Assembly: GCA_038025085.1 (NCBI GenBank)
Contig: CM076145.1
Location: 18,334,500-18,398,499, forward strand
Reading direction: 5' to 3'
Length of the DNA: 64,000 nt
Source: Tetragonia tetragonoides
Lineage: Eukaryota > Streptophyta > Magnoliopsida > Caryophyllales > Aizoaceae
Part shown: positions 50,320-63,418 of the stretch, one piece after another
How positions within the stretch are numbered: the first letter of the stretch is position 1
How the letters are laid out: each line of letters opens with the position of its first letter
Program-made: the position numbers and the translations under genes
The notes under the pieces: model-generated
The model's database searches: none
What the model saw: the letters and a program-made list of their open reading frames with translations, nothing else
What the model was told of the DNA's origin: nothing

Positions 50320-51677
50320 CTAAAGAAAAGTAGTTTAATCCTTCTTCCCTATGGAAGGCTTCGTTGAAGAGTTCTTCTTTGAAGGACCTTGGCTTGGGGA
50401 TGACTTATGATCGCTTCCTTGAGCTAGGGGCTTGCCTATTTTCATTACATGATAGCCTTCCTCATAAGGCACTTCCTTCCTTTTTTTGTTTCCTATTCCT
50501 GAGTCATACCTAGGTAATAGTTGGTCCGTCTCCTCATGACGAAGGGCTCGTCTCGCTTCTCCATCACTGCAGGAAAGTCAGTTCAAATAAGTCTCGGAAA
50601 CTTGGGTTGGGGAAATCACCCGAGGTACTGTCCAGCGATCCCTGCCACGCCAATATTTTCCCCTGTCCTTAGCGAACTCAGTGGTCAAAGCCAAGGTAGG
50701 TTGTCTTAAAGTCTCCTGACGAGGGATAACCTGCTTTAACCCATATTGTCTCATGATCCTAGAAGGAAAGAAGCAATTACTCCTGTACAGACCCATTATA
50801 GTAGTGTGAGGGATGAATTTGCAACAAGCCACCAAAGAGGTCAAGCTCCACCAAGTCACATGCCAACGAATAGTAGGTCCGGCATGAAAAAAGGCATCCC
50901 ATTCAGCAAGGGTCTTTTCATCATATAGCCTTTTTCTAACCAAGAAGCTAGCAGCAGTATAAGTCTTCTTTTTCCAGGCTTGAGAGGTTCGAGCTATCAT
51001 CTTCTCTGGCGATTCTATCAACCTTAGATGCTCGCATAACCAAATATGAAGCAGCAGGGGGCTGCCAGAAAAGGCTTCGTGAGGCGAAATTTTCAACCTG
51101 TCAAGCCCTAAAATTGTTTGTCCTATAACCAGATGCAAAGGACAGTGCCCTTCAGCCATTTGATTCACCACTCGCAACAACGAGGCTCTACCCAGGTTGG
51201 AGGATTCTGCATTAGCAAACAATAGGCTATTCAACAGGCAAAGTACAAAAGCATGTCGGCAGCAACGCCTAAATATTGCATCCTGTTCAGAAGGAGCAAT
51301 CTTTTCACAAATTTGAACTAAGTCCACATCGATACCAAGAATCATATTTTTTGCTTCTGCAGATGTCAAGCCTAGAGATTTCCTGTACTGATTACTAAAA
51401 CCATCCCTCAAATAAGGCACAGCTGGGGAAGAACATCAGACATATTGGTAATTGCAGCAAATTCTTCAACTAAAGGGCATAATTCAGAGTTACTAAAACG
51501 GAAGACGTGCAAGTTTGGGGCCCAATAGTTCAAAGCAGATCGAAGAAGGGGCTACAAGATTTTGGTTGGTCTTAAAGCGAATAAGGTTCAGATATGATAT
51601 GGAGCCAGTTCTAGTTTATCTTCTATGGTCAGATTTTTACACCAGGCATCGAACAGATTTTTAAAGGATTTCACCAT
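50320..51677 (-). pseudogene. DUF7745-like antisense gene of the inner Tat element
   Basis: Starts at ATG 51677 (MVKSFKNLFDAWCKNLTIED), reads ALNYWAPNLHVFRFSNSELC and EEFAAITNMSD, then YLRDGFSNQYRKSLGLTSAE, a Cys-containing helical stretch (RRCCRHAFVLCLLNSLLFAN), LGRASLLRVVNQMAEGHCPL, LLHIWLCEHLRLIESPEKMI, AGPTIRWHVTWWSLTS and RDRWTVPRVISPTQVSETYL. Two stops (after APYHI and after PTKIL), a one-base deletion near 51420 and TGA in place of Trp after SETYLN disable it. About 450 codons originally. Single exon, unlike the PMD gene. Function unknown; antisense extra genes at this position are known in Tat elements. Confidence 0.75.
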
Positions 51678-51750
51678 GGTAAAGGCTTTGAGAAATTTGA
51701 GAGAGATAATGTTTGAAAAAGAGATACGACATTGGACATCCCGTAAATCA

Positions 51751-51878
51751 TATTTATAGGCAAATTTTCGGGTCAGAAAGAGTAAGAAATCCACGAAAAA
51801 TGCCAAAAGCCAGAGTCGCCAACGGTTGTGACCAGGGCCGCTAGCAGCCCTCACCATTGGCCCAGCGCCGCTAGCGGC
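51751..51878 (-). promoter_or_regulatory. Palindromes and TATA box upstream of the inner DUF7745-like gene
   Basis: GCCGCTAGCGGC at 51867-51878 and GCCGCTAGCAGC at 51837-51848. On the minus strand a TATAAATA (51758-51751) follows 79 bp later, then the start codon at 51677. Confidence 0.6.
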
Positions 51879-53308
51879 CCCGACCTCGGCCCAGTTGACA
51901 TTTCTCTCTTGCGCCCGCCCGTTTGGTCTATTGCGCTCGGTTTTGAGCCCAATTTTCAAATGCACAATGGAGTTACAAGGCTCGAGACTCTCTTAGTCTT
52001 ATTCTTATTCTTTTTTTTTTTTTTTTATTATTTTACTTTTTTTTAGGGGGTATAATATGTGTAATTTTTGCCTTTTCTTGCAATTTTTACATTTTTATTT
52101 AATTTATTCCCTAAATTATGTCCTACTCGTTACTGCATAACTCATTGCATACTTAGATATTAGACGGGCATAGTCGAGTCATAATAGCATTCATATCAAA
52201 CATATGCATAAAAATAGGAATTCAAAGACCAGGTTTACAAATCAAAGCCTAAACTGTTCAACTGGGGTCGTCATCATCATTGCTATCAGCCTCATCCTCA
52301 ATAGAAGGCCCCTGACCATAGTTCCCGGACAAGTAATAGAAGGAGCCCTGAGTACTGAACGAACTATAAATCGGCCTGCTGTTGTTGGGCCACATGGCTC
52401 GCCCATCATACACAGGTGCGTGCATGGAGGTATCTGCCGAAAACCCCTTCCCAAAGAAGCTCTCCGTGACTTGGCTAGCAAAATCCATAGCCACATTCTG
52501 ATACGAAGGCCCAACCTGAGGTGCATCCCACTAAGGGGCGCTCGCCCAACCTCCAGCCAGAGGGGTCACAACGGGCCTACTACTCGAAGAAGGCTGAAAA
52601 CCCGTTGGAGAAAACATCTCAGGCACAGGAATGTGCGGCATAGAAGGTCCGGGCGCCTCATCAACAGGAGGCCTGGTTGCAGCTACAGTAGGTGAATGAG
52701 GAACAGATGGCCTGCTCGCCGAAGAGACTCTCACAGCTGACGAATGTTGGGGTCCCACAGAGGACGAGGAACGCGACATCTGCATACAATCCAGACAAAA
52801 TGTTAAACTAAGCACTCCACTTAGCTAAACCAAAAGACAAAAGTGTACTTACACTAGCAGTCCCAGACCGAGAACTCTTCCCTCTACCCATCACCTTGCT
52901 ATATCCCTTCTTCAGCAAGTGGATGAGCTTGAAGACTTGAGAAGTCTGCTCTCGGTTCATCTACAAAGAGGAACAAAAGATAGAGTCAGCATCCAAAAGC
53001 AACACAAAAAGAATCAAGAAGTGATAAAAACTTACCCCCGTACAACCATCAGGCAAGGGTAAGCCCTCCACGGCCTCCCTATCAGCAATGTGTAGAGGGA
53101 GTTCCTCTACTATAATGTACCTCACCTCATTGCTCCGCAAGTTCACACTTGGGGGCTGGCCACAAGGAACTCTGGAACGGGACCTCCTGGGACCCTGAGG
53201 AGCCAAACGATCCGCCTACAAGACGCAAAAGTCAGTATATTGAACATATAGCGAAAAAAAAAACAAAACATAAATAAAGATCTTACCTTAGAAATAAGGT
53301 TCGACATC

Positions 53309-53316
53309 AAACGACC
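53309..53316. repeat. 8-bp target duplication of the hAT insertion in PMD, left
   Basis: AAACGACC, repeated at 54387-54394. Confidence 0.88.
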
Positions 53317-54386
53317 CAGGGGCGGACCCACGCATTGGGTTATGGATTCAATTGAATCCATATTATTTAAAAAATTATTGTGGCTAATATAAAAGTCTGG
53401 AGAAAAAGTTATTATTCTATACCTATTGCACCCATACTTTTTGTTCATATTTACAATGCACTCATAAATTAACAAGTAAAGAAGGGTACATAGTAGAGGA
53501 CATAATGGGAAAGGAAAATAATACCAAAAAGTCGTCTCTTCGCCACATGAAAGCATCTGAAAATTTTAGTTTTACACGTTACTTTTACTGGGGATTGGGG
53601 AATGCACTCTCTTCACTCAGATTATTATTTTATTTTATAATTCTATCTCTCATTTAGATTACCCCCTCATTATTGTCTCTCTCTCTTTCTTCTCCTGTCT
53701 ACTCTCTTTAAGCTCTCACCACCCAAAGACATAAAAACCAATGAGAAAAATGACATGAAAAAATGGAAGGTTACATCTTTGAACAATTTTAATAAAGATG
53801 GGGCTGATGAAGGATTGTTTGGACAATTGAAAGGCTGAATCTTTGAAAATTTTGAAAGATTATTTTTTTAATGCAAAACAAGTTTGAAGCCAAACTCTGG
53901 AACTTCATGATGATCAGATGGGTGAATTAGTAAAGAATGCAATGAATCTACATTTGTAAATCGAAGAGTCTGCATCAGATTAGAGGATAGAGCCAAAGCA
54001 ATGGTTGTGTAATTGGGGATTTTGAAAACAAAAAATAAACTTCATGGCCTCATCCATGAATTGCACTTGGTGGGAGTTTGAGGGACGAGTTGCACTTGCA
54101 CAGAGCCCATAGATAAATGAGACAAGGGAAAACTAATTGGCAAGTTTATTTATTTTTGAGGTAAAAAAGAAATTTTGTTTTTTGTTATTTATACGTGTGA
54201 ACAAACAAATACAACTCATTCAATATTCCGTGGAAAAATAAGAAAGGCAAACTAAGAATTGCCGTGAAAAAATAAGAAAGGTCTTGCAAGAATCCGCACC
54301 CGTAAATGCGTCGAGGTCACTTGATTCATGTGGAAATTTTTTTTCTCAATTGCACGCATATTAAAAAGTTTCTAGGTCCGCCATTA
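53317..54386. mobile_element. Non-autonomous hAT element inserted in PMD exon 4
   Basis: Starts CAGGGGCGGACCCA; the inverse of its other end starts TAATGGCGGACCTA. Perfect 8-bp duplication AAACGACC. 1070 bp with no transposase. Removing it rejoins the frame LAYCLGR / GRLMSNLISK to match the outer copy's LAYFLGRLMPDLTSE. The GGGGCGGACCCA end is typical of a widespread plant hAT MITE type. Confidence 0.9.
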
Positions 54387-54394
54387 AAACGACC
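54387..54394. repeat. 8-bp target duplication of the hAT insertion in PMD, right
   Basis: AAACGACC, identical to 53309-53316. Confidence 0.88.
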
Positions 54395-55839
54395 CAAGCA
54401 ATAGGCCAGATACACAGCTGTACGGTCCAAGCCAGCAATCTCCTGCTCAACAAACTCTGTGGCCACCATTCCCCGAGTCACGACCCCGAAATCTTCTACG
54501 CTCAGGCTGCGCAGGTAGAACATGGTCATAGGGGGGTCCTCCGGAACCAAATGACCACCCAAGACAGGATAGACCAGCCGAGTCAAGCGGTCCCCCAAGT
54601 ACCAAACAAATCCAAATGGCCCCTCAAAGACCACCCGCAAGGTGGATACCCTGAAGGACTCGGTGGTAATATGGGGCGGAACCCCGGGAATGCCGTCAAA
54701 GGAAGTCCACGACACTTGCAGATTATGAAGTCAAAGTTCATTCACATCAAATGAACCATAAAAAATATGTACAAAAGAAGTCAAAAGGCAACCTACCTCA
54801 GACGCATCATGACTCTCAAAGGTAGTCCGAAAATGCTCCAAAGAGGTAAATGGGTGGTTATCCCTACCGACCCACCGTGAACCTAGTGGGAATATCCTAA
54901 AACCAGGACGGTGAGGACTAAGAGCGGAAAAATACTCGAAGAACCACATCTTCCATACAAGTAAGAATAGTCAGATACAACTCTCCTACAAAGTATGCAT
55001 ATGCAAAAAAAAAAGAGAGCATATATGCTTACCTCCAATATCCTCCACGGTCCCGAGATACATACCCTCCGACTCGTCAACTTAGACCTGCAAGCCTGAC
55101 GACACCACCTCACCAAAGAAGCATACGCAGGAGCACCAAAGTTGTACTCATGTACTCTAGACAAGTCATCTAAACATATCAAGAAGCTGACCTGTTACAC
55201 ACTCTTCTTCTTGGCAAAGATGGTCGCCCCCAACAGGTAAGCCAAGAAAATACGAGCCCTCTGCTCCTCGGTAATTCCCTGCTCCGCTAAGGATCCCCAT
55301 AACACAGGTAAGGAAACTCGGTCCCTCCAGAAAGTGGACAGATGCATGCCTGTATAGATCGAGCAACCTATCAGACTGCCGGTGATAAGTCGCGTCATAC
55401 TGTATACGACGCCCTCTAAAGGACAAGTCTGTCATTACAGAAAACTGATAGGGAGTAGGAAACATCTCCCCCACAGGTGTGTGGAAAGTGTTCGTGGTAT
55501 CCCAGAATCTCCCCAATAATCCCCGAGCAACTATCCTAGTATCCCACGAATGACAAGCAGGGATAACCAACAAAAAGTGCCCAAAACCCGAAGCCTGCAC
55601 TATCTCCCTAGGCCCCACAGAAAATGTGTCCAACATCATGGCCCAATGAGAAGTGGACCCATGAGACTGCAGCAGAACACCAACACCCTAGCCAACAAAT
55701 AAAATTTTCTCAACACCCACATACTACGAAATACAGCCATAAAATAATTCCACACAAATTATATACAGCTGACCACCAATCCAGTACAATCCCAATTTGT
55801 TTGTGTGCCGAAGCACTAACAGTTCAAATTCTCAGTACA

Positions 55840-55972
<133 letters not shown>

Positions 55973-56532
55973 CTGAGCAGAACCAAAAAAAAAAGGAGAG
56001 TCAGAAACATACCAACTGAGGGTTAGACAGATGACTCTGCCTATCCAGTAGCAAAACACTACGATCCTAAACCCCAGCCGGGCGCCAGTCCAAGCGCATA
56101 AACGAGTCCTGATACAAATTATCCCCATCTGCATGCCGAGGGAGGGGTGTACTAGAGATGGACGCCTAGTACGAAAGAGGTCCCGATTTTCCTCCTCCTC
56201 ACCCATGGGACGCTTCCCTTTGTCTTTGGGAGCCATTGAAGAAGAATAATGGGAGTTTTCTCTCTCTACAAGTGAAAATTTCAAGTTTCAGATTCGCAAG
56301 CAACAAGTACACATTCAACAATGCAACCCAAAATTCAGCAACTAGGTAAAAAAATAAACAAGTTTCTAGACAAAAATCGAGGAATTTGGTCAAGAATCGA
56401 CTTACCTTGAAGAAGTTGAAGCACTCAACAATGGTAGCTAGTTCTCGACAATGCTCTCGACCAAGGAGACGAACAATGAAGCAAAACGCGGAAAAATTCG
56501 CGACAAAACAATTTAGCCAGCTCAAAGTGAGC

Positions 56533-56575
56533 GCCGCTAGCGGCCCTCGCTAAGAGGCCCAGAGCCGCTAGCGGC
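56533..56575. promoter_or_regulatory. GCCGCTAGCGGC pair upstream of the inner PMD gene
   Basis: Perfect copies at 56533-56544 and 56564-56575, about 300 bp before the PMD start codon on the minus strand. No TATA box is evident here. The outer copy lacks this stretch. Confidence 0.5.
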
Positions 56576-56639
56576 CCTAAGCGGCCTGCACACGCGGGCC
56601 CCTTGTTGTCCCACGACTTTGTTTTTCCTGCCCGGAAAC

Positions 56640-56900
56640 CGTTATTTCAGTTCGCTCGCGGCAAAGACCAGTACCAAGCGCGCGGGAGCAAGTCCCCTTT
56701 GGCCCACTAATTCAAAATTCAACAGTTGGTCCATCTTACGGTGCCAATTATTATCAGGTAAAACTAACCCAATTGTTTTGCAGGTCCCAAATACACAACC
56801 CCGGGTATATCCTGACAATATTAGTCACCCGGAGTGGTCAAATTATTTTAAACCTAGTAAATCCGCTGGCACCATAAAAATTTTTTATAGTTCAGAATTA
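56640..56900 (+). other. Inner Tat spacer upstream of the PMD gene
   Basis: Matches, inverted, the outer sequence just left of 38829. Ends with one diverged unit of the 64-bp family (CCTAGTAAATCCGCTGGCAC). No gene. Confidence 0.5.
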
Positions 56901-56901
56901 T

Positions 56902-57350
56902 GAGTCAGTCAATGATCGCTTAAGCTATTGCGGTTAAACTGTCCTTTTTTCTACGAAGTCACTCATTTGGGTCAGTCAATGATCGATTAAGCTACTGCGG
57001 TTAAACTGTCCTTTTTTCTACGAAGTCACTCATTCGGATCGGTCAATGATCGCTTAAGATATTGCGGTTAAATTGTCATTCTCTACGAGGTCACTTATTC
57101 GGGTCAATCAATGATCACTTAAGCTATTTCGGTTTAACTGTCCTTTTCTACGAGGTCACTTATTCGGGTCAGTCAATGATCGATTAAGCTATTGCAGTTA
57201 AACTGTCCATTTTCTACGAGATAGTCATTTTGTGTCAGTCAATGATTGCTTAACCTATTGCGGTTATACTGTCCCTTGTGTATTATATGTTTCAGTCAAT
57301 GATTGCTTAAGCTATTTCATTTAAACTGTTCATATGTTTTCTAACCATTT
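56902..57350 (+). repeat. Minisatellite of about 65 bp, 7 units, in the inner Tat element
   Basis: Units start GTCAGTCAATGATCGCTTAA and contain GCGGTTAAACTGTCC and TCTACGAGGTCACT. Starts near 56902, 56971, 57041, 57106, 57168, 57235 and 57292. Tandem repeats between the last gene and the polypurine tract are common in Tat elements. Confidence 0.88.
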
Positions 57351-57354
57351 TACA

Positions 57355-57908
57355 GCCGTCATTTTGATCGCGCTGTCTCGTCGACCTTTTCGTTTATCGT
57401 ACAGGGACGGAATCTCGGCATCCGCCGAGTGGTGCTTAGTCACTGTTTACTCAGAATAAAGCATTTATACTATTCACTCTCATCAGTGTTGTTTCCCATC
57501 TACAGCCGCTATTTTTAATCGCGATGTCTCATCGACTTTTCCGTTTCTCGTGCAGGGACGAAATCTCGGCATCCACCGAGCGGTGTTTAGTCACTGTTTG
57601 TCGAAGGGCTCTACGTTGATCATTCTCAAAGTATTACTAACCTTTTCATTCACTCTGAATACAGGTCTCCACCAGACGTTTCAACCATCTACTAGCGGTG
57701 TTTGTCCTGCTAACCATAACCTTTATTTTCCTTGTGTTCACAGAGATGAAATCTTAACACGCTACGAGCATGTCCCAACGCAGGTTTGCCTTCATATGCA
57801 TACATACTGTACACTCTCACACACCATGTGGACATCAGCATCCTGCATGTCGCCTTCGGAATACATTGATCTTCGCTTTTACTCAAGCTCGATCAAAGTG
57901 GGAGCTTC
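57355..57908 (+). other. Inner Tat pre-PPT region: two hairpin repeats and polypurine tract
   Basis: Two related segments (57355-57480 and 57505-57600) carry CTCGGCATCCGCCGAG and CTCGGCATCCACCGAG, a 6-bp stem with 4-base loop. The polypurine tract GATCAAAGTGGGAGCTTC (57891-57908) abuts LTR B. Confidence 0.75.
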
Positions 57909-59218
57909 TGTAGACACCAAAAAAGCGCCTTCAAATTTCTCCGCCAAAACCCAATGATGAAAGGAGTAATTTATAAACTTGAACGCTATATTTTCTTTAA
58001 TAGGTAAGATAAGATCTCAGGTTTTTCCTCGATCACTCCTTCATTGCAACCCCATTCAAAAGCCCCATTCAAGAGCTTTCCAACGATACCTCTCGTGTCT
58101 TTTTCCGACTCCCGGCCGCCAAGTTGCGAGTCGGGGATAAAACCGTCTTTTTACAGCAAAAAGGTAAAACAATCTTTTCACATTTTCGGAACACTAAAAA
58201 TCCTCCAGAAATTAAAATGGACTGGATGTCGTCATCATTATGACGACATCCAGCTGGCAAGCTGACAGCGGCCCTCGCCAGGGCTGTTAGCGACCTTGGA
58301 CGAAAATCTAGGGCCGCTAGCTGCCCTCACCATGGCCGCTAGCGGCCCTCACTAAGTCTCCAGGTCTGACTATTTTTCAGCCCAAAATCCAAGTTTCGGC
58401 TCCTCTTCACCCGTCCAACCCTAGTTCATTTGCCTATAAATACAACCCTCGACCCTCATTCAAAACACACAGTCTACAGTTGACAACCTTTATTCTCAGG
58501 AGTATTAACACTGAGCTTCTCCCTCTTTCTTCCAAACTTGAGATTTTGTCTTTACTATTCTTGTCAAATATTGCAGTTCAGGTACTAACTCCTGAGGGCT
58601 CAAATTAAATTAATTGCCTAATTATTTATTTTCTAGTAGTCATAATGTAGATATCATGCTAATAACGTCGTTTATTGCTTACTAAATATTTTCCTTCCAA
58701 GCAAGTCTAGTCGTCGTAATGCTCAATTTGTCAATCGACTGCATGTCTAAATAAGGCTCATTAATAAATGTTGTGATGCATGTGATGAACCAATTAATAG
58801 TCTAAGCCTAGGTTGTTAATCCGGTTTTTCATGGGAATTATGTCTTTAAATTATTAAGCAAACTTGAGTTAGTAGAGGTCGTCATAAAACGGGCGAGTTG
58901 GGTGCCTAACACCTTCCCACCTCGTACCTTCGCCCCCGAACCTATTATTCTTGGGTACTGATACGTTCTATATAAGTAGGAGTCTTTCTAAAAACATGAT
59001 TAATTCACTTATCGCGCTATTGGGTTGTCCCTTCGGTTTTTCCCTTTGATAAAACGCTGATAGCAGATTTGTGACCTCTTTCATGGTTTTTATTCAATTC
59101 AAGTCTTTACAAAATCTTTTCTAATTCGATGATCCCTTGAACTTATCTAAACCCCCAACTTGCAAATTTTCTATAAGAACACATTCCGTGGAGCGATGGA
59201 AAATCCCGGGTCCTTACA
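57909..59218 (+). repeat. LTR B (3' LTR of the inner Tat element)
   Basis: TGTAGACACCAAAAAAGCGC ... GGGTCCTTACA, 1310 bp. TATA box TATAAATA at 58435-58442. It carries GCCGCTAGCGGC at 58335-58346 and a one-mismatch copy at 58313-58324, absent from LTR A. Confidence 0.92.
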
Positions 59219-59520
59219 ATAGGGATCGCTGGACAGTACGCCGAGTGATTGCCCCAACTCAAGTTTCTGAGACCTACTTAAACTGGCTTTCTTGCAGTGA
59301 TGGAGAAGCGAGGCGAGCCCTTCATCATTAGGAGTGGAACCAACTAGCACCTAGGTATGACTCAGGAATAGGAAGCAAGAAAAGGAAGGAATGGTCTTAT
59401 CAGGAAGGCTATCATGTAATGAAAAGTGGCAAGCCCCCAACTCAAGGAAGCGATCAAAAGTCATCCTCAAGCCAAGGTCCTTCAAAGAAGAACTCTTCAA
59501 CGAAGCCTTCTAAAAGGTAG

Positions 59521-59840
59521 AAGGATTAAAGTAGTTTTCTTTAGAAAGCAAGTCTAGTTTTTATAAAAAGTAGTAAGAATTTGTTTAGCTTAAACCCTCG
59601 TAGTTGCACTTTTTTTTGTAACCTTAGGATATTTAATTCATGCAATGTAAGCTTATTCGTTCAGTTTGAATAAAGATTACCCTTTTTTGAATGAGTTGAA
59701 TGGAATTTTGGATTGATTTTGGCCAGATTCCTTAAAAGAGTTACCTACGTATCCAGTGTGGAGTCAGGCCAGCGTAGTTCGTTCAATTTGTGAAGGTTTT
59801 TTTTAATAATTTTCGATTTTTTTTTTTAGACGTAGCACAT
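59521..59840. other. Outer Tat spacer between antisense gene and pol end
   Basis: Holds CCTACGTATCCAGTGTGG...CGTAGTTCG at 59744-59782, the outer copy of the motif seen at 50104-50150. Otherwise AT-rich. Confidence 0.6.
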
Positions 59841-61166
59841 CTTCAGTTGATCAATGTTGGTGAGCTGACTGAACTCGATGCCATCAATGTCCATTAGCCG
59901 GAGTGCGCCTTCTGATAAGATGTCTATGATGATGAACGGACCGGACCAATTTGGTCGGAAATTGCCTCTGGGGTCAGTAACTGGTGCACGTAACTCTTTC
60001 CAAACTAAATCCCCTTCTTTCAGGTTTCGAGGTCAAACCTTTTTGTTGAAGGCTCTTTCCATGCGTTGTTGGTACATGTGTGAGTGGTCTAGAGCCCGTA
60101 GGCATCTTTCATCTGTGAACATGAGTTCGCCATAACGGGCTTGCATCCATTGTGTTTCTGAAAGTTCGCCTTCTAAAGCTACGCGCATGGAGGGTAGTTG
60201 GACTTCTATGGGTAGTACAGCTTCCATCCCATAGACTAGGGAATAAGGTGTAGCTCCAATGGATGATCTTATGGATGTTCTGTACCCCCAACGGGCAAAT
60301 GGGAGTTTTACAGGCCAATCTTTGTATTTTTCTATCATCTTTTCGATGATAGTTTTGAGGTTCTTGTTAGCGGCTTCCATTGCCCCATTGGTTTGGGGTT
60401 GGTAAAGGGATGATTTGTTGTGCTGGATTTTGTAGCTTTTTAGTAAGGTGGCTGTTTCGACTTTGAAGTGGGATCCATGGTCGCTAATAGTTTCATGTGG
60501 AACACCATATCGGCAAATGGTGTTGTTACTTATGAATTTTTGGACACTTGCTTGGATGTGAGGATGGCATAGGATTGTGCTTCAACCCATTTGGTGAAAT
60601 AGTCTATAGCTACTAGGATGTATTCATGTCCTCCAGAACCTTTGGCGGTAATCTTACTAATGATATCTATTCCCCATGCAGAAAATGGCCAAGAGGATGT
60701 AAAGTTATGGAGCATTGAGGGTGGCAGATGCTGTAGGTTGGCATATATCTGACATTTCTTGCATTTCTTGACATAGTCGTAACAATCTCTTTCCATGGTG
60801 GTCCAGTAGTATCCCAGTCGTAGGACCTTTCTAGTGAGCATTCGACCATTCATGTGTGGTGCGCACACCCATTTGTGTACCTCATCCATGATCTTTGCAG
60901 CTTCTTTGGTGTTTACACATCTGAGGTTGACTCCATTATGAGACTTTTTGTATAGAACCCCCCTTGTATTCTATGTATTGCGCCGCTAAGAGACGGATTG
61001 CCCGTTGAGCTCTTATTGGTGCGTCTGCAGGGTAAGTGCCTTTGGTGATGTAGTTGAATACATCTTGGCACCAAGGATCTTCTTCAATCGGAGCTAGGAT
61101 TAGACACGTGTCGAGGTTGTTGCAGAAGGCGGACTCACTTCTCCCTTGTATGCAAACAGGCATCAT
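59840..61166 (-). pseudogene. Integrase of the outer Tat element
   Basis: Minus-strand pieces 61166-60936, 60889-60530 and 60380-59840. Finger: HKWVCAPHMNGRMLTRK ... DCYDYVKKCKKCQ. Catalytic residues: WGIDIISKIT / VAIDYFTKWVEAQ, ISDHGSHF and MEAANKNLKTIIEKM. Ends with the same FSQLTN motif as the inner copy. Frameshifts near 60900 and 60530. Reverse transcriptase and both RNases H, which should lie at higher coordinates, have been deleted. Confidence 0.85.
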
Positions 61167-61219
61167 TGAGAGAGTTCAGCTGCTCAATTTCCTGTTAAAA
61201 AAAAAAAGAACAAATTGTA

Positions 61220-61374
61220 TTCTTGCTTTGCGAAGTTCACTTACATTGCTTAAATTGATTGGTTAATTATTTGTGCAACTTTGAGTTCATCGGGTTTATC
61301 AATAGCTAAACAAAGGAAGAAATGAGCAAGAGGAATTTTTATTGATTTGCAAGAAAATAAGCACACATGACTTT
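61220..61374 (-). pseudogene. Remnant of the outer Tat pol N-terminal linker
   Basis: On the minus strand the text CTTCCTTTGTTTAGCTATTG and AATTTAAGCAATGTAAGTGA matches inner positions 46705-46850. It abuts integrase after a deletion of roughly 1.8 kb (RT to second RNase H). A run of A's at the junction (about 61197-61208) may mark the repair site. Confidence 0.65.
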
Positions 61375-61379
61375 AGAGA
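61375..61379. repeat. 5-bp target duplication of solo LTR, left
   Basis: AGAGA, repeated at 63419-63423. Confidence 0.65.
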
Positions 61380-63418
61380 TGTATACCCAGCATATTTATA
61401 ATATTTATAATATGCAATAATGTGATTTTTGATTTGGAATATGAATTTTCGGAGGAAAGGATATTTATTAACATTGATTTCCTTATTATTTGGTGTTGAG
61501 AAATGAAAAAATATTTTCCTTGAGATAGTTTCCTTAATTGAGTTGTTCTAGTCGGATTAGGATTCTAACTAGGCCAATGATTCCAGATCTTTATAAATAG
61601 CCCTTGACACCATTAAATCTGATTTTTTTCTTCTCCATTTGTACCTTAGTGGGTCCAGAAAAGTCATTCACGTTTTTCTCCTTTACAAGACTCATAAGAA
61701 CCCTAAAAACTGTCCAACATACACTGTCAAATTGAAAAATCCGTTTCTCCTGTTATACTTGTCGTTTATACTTGATTTTTATATATGTTTGAGACCCAGA
61801 TGTCTAGAGCTAGACTGCAAAGTTTCGTAACTTTTAGAGATTGTTGGATACCCCAAACGATATTTCTCTTGAGGCAGCGCAGTGCTGATGCGAGATTCAG
61901 ATCCGCCTACTTTGTTTTACCATATCTCAAAACCTACACGTTATTTGTACAAACTTTTATGTGTAGTTGAATCTTAGCATGTCCTCAGCCTATACGCCAA
62001 CTTTTAGATGATATGGACTTCGTGTGATGGTCCATTCGAGTATTTGTTTTAGATTGCGCGTGCTGATTTCAGATTTCAGATTTGAGTTTGTTTGGTTGGA
62101 GCGTAGGAATCATGGTAATTCTATGTCTACAATTTTACTCAACCCCATGAAAAGTTTGAGTATGTGCTAAGTGGTATATTTGACTGTGCTTGGATGGAAT
62201 ATATTAAACTTTATTTGTATGGTCATGGATTTATTATTTGAGATGGTTTTATGATGCATTAATTTATGGTGGATTAATTATATGGAAAGATTATATATGA
62301 TGGATTAATTATGTGAGATAATTTTATGGGAAGCATGGATTCGTTGAGTATTGGAATATTGGCTTATTATCAATAAATTGATATTTATATTGGTTTTTAT
62401 ATGGTGAGTAATGGATAGAACCTTGTGATTTATTCATGTGGAACATTAGTATATTGGAATTGGATTATTATCGAACTTTTGTGATATAACTGGTGTTAAT
62501 TATTGTTGTTGGTATGATCACGATTATTAAAATTATGTTGAGGGTTAAGAGACCTTTAGGTAGGATCCCCTAAAGGTTAGACATAGATATGGTGAATACT
62601 TGTATATCTTGCGGGATTGTGGTTTACGTAAGCTCTATACTTGTTTTGACTCTTAGGGCATTGATCCCATGAGTTTGGTTATATTGGTTGTCCAAATTGG
62701 ACTGAGTACAGACGTATTAGTGGTACTCTATTGTCGTCCTTTTAAGCCATGGAGGTTTTAGAAGGGGGTGTGCACACTTAGACTTTTGCTGATCAGTTGG
62801 TGGAAATATTTATGGTATGGAAAGGTTGAAATCTCGTCTCCATTGGTGGAATTTTGTCTTGTCATTTTGCCCTCTAAACAAGATGGCCTAATAATTAATG
62901 AATAAATATATGATTTGTGTGCGTGTGCATGGTTTGGTGCTATGTGCGTATGAAATGAATTTAAACAAAATGTTTTGAAAAATCAACGTAAGGGTTTGCA
63001 AATGAATTTTACCGGGTAGAGTAGAGTTACCAGCTTTTACTGATTTTCTTCTTTGTCTCCTCTTGTTTCTCTTCTTATATATTTTACAGGTGAGTTTGAT
63101 GAATGCACGTTGGAGTGAGGACGCTAGATTGAAGAATTGATAGATTTCGTCTTGAACATTATTTAAGTTGTTTTTAGTTGGATTAAGATTTGGGAGTTAT
63201 TATTATTATTATTAATTATATTTTAAGTTGGACTTAGTGTAGTTTAAGTTGAAAATTAATTATTAAGTTATTAATGTTGATATTATTTATTCTTAATTTG
63301 GTTGGGCATTGCATTTAATATATTAAATGCGGCATAATACCTTGGGATTTCCGTTTTTTTTCCGCTGCACTGTATTTATATAAAAAAAAAAATTGGTCGG
63401 AAATTTTGGGGTGTTACA
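61380..63418 (+). mobile_element. Solo LTR (about 2.0 kb) inserted in the outer Tat element
   Basis: Begins TGTATACCC and ends GGGGTGTTACA, with a 5-bp duplication AGAGA on both sides. A TATAAATA promoter motif lies near 61592. No internal region, primer site or second LTR follows; the sequence returns at once to outer Tat gag-side text. The GGGGTGTTACA end suggests a chromovirus-type LTR, but the family is not identified. Confidence 0.7.

Noticed and set aside
57550..57957. An open frame of about 120-135 codons at the same place in both Tat elements (also 38182-37823, minus), crossing the polypurine tract into the LTR
   Set aside because: Of the differences I compared by eye over about 55 codons, most change the amino acid. 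This argues for conserved nucleotide signals (polypurine tract, LTR edge), not a protein.
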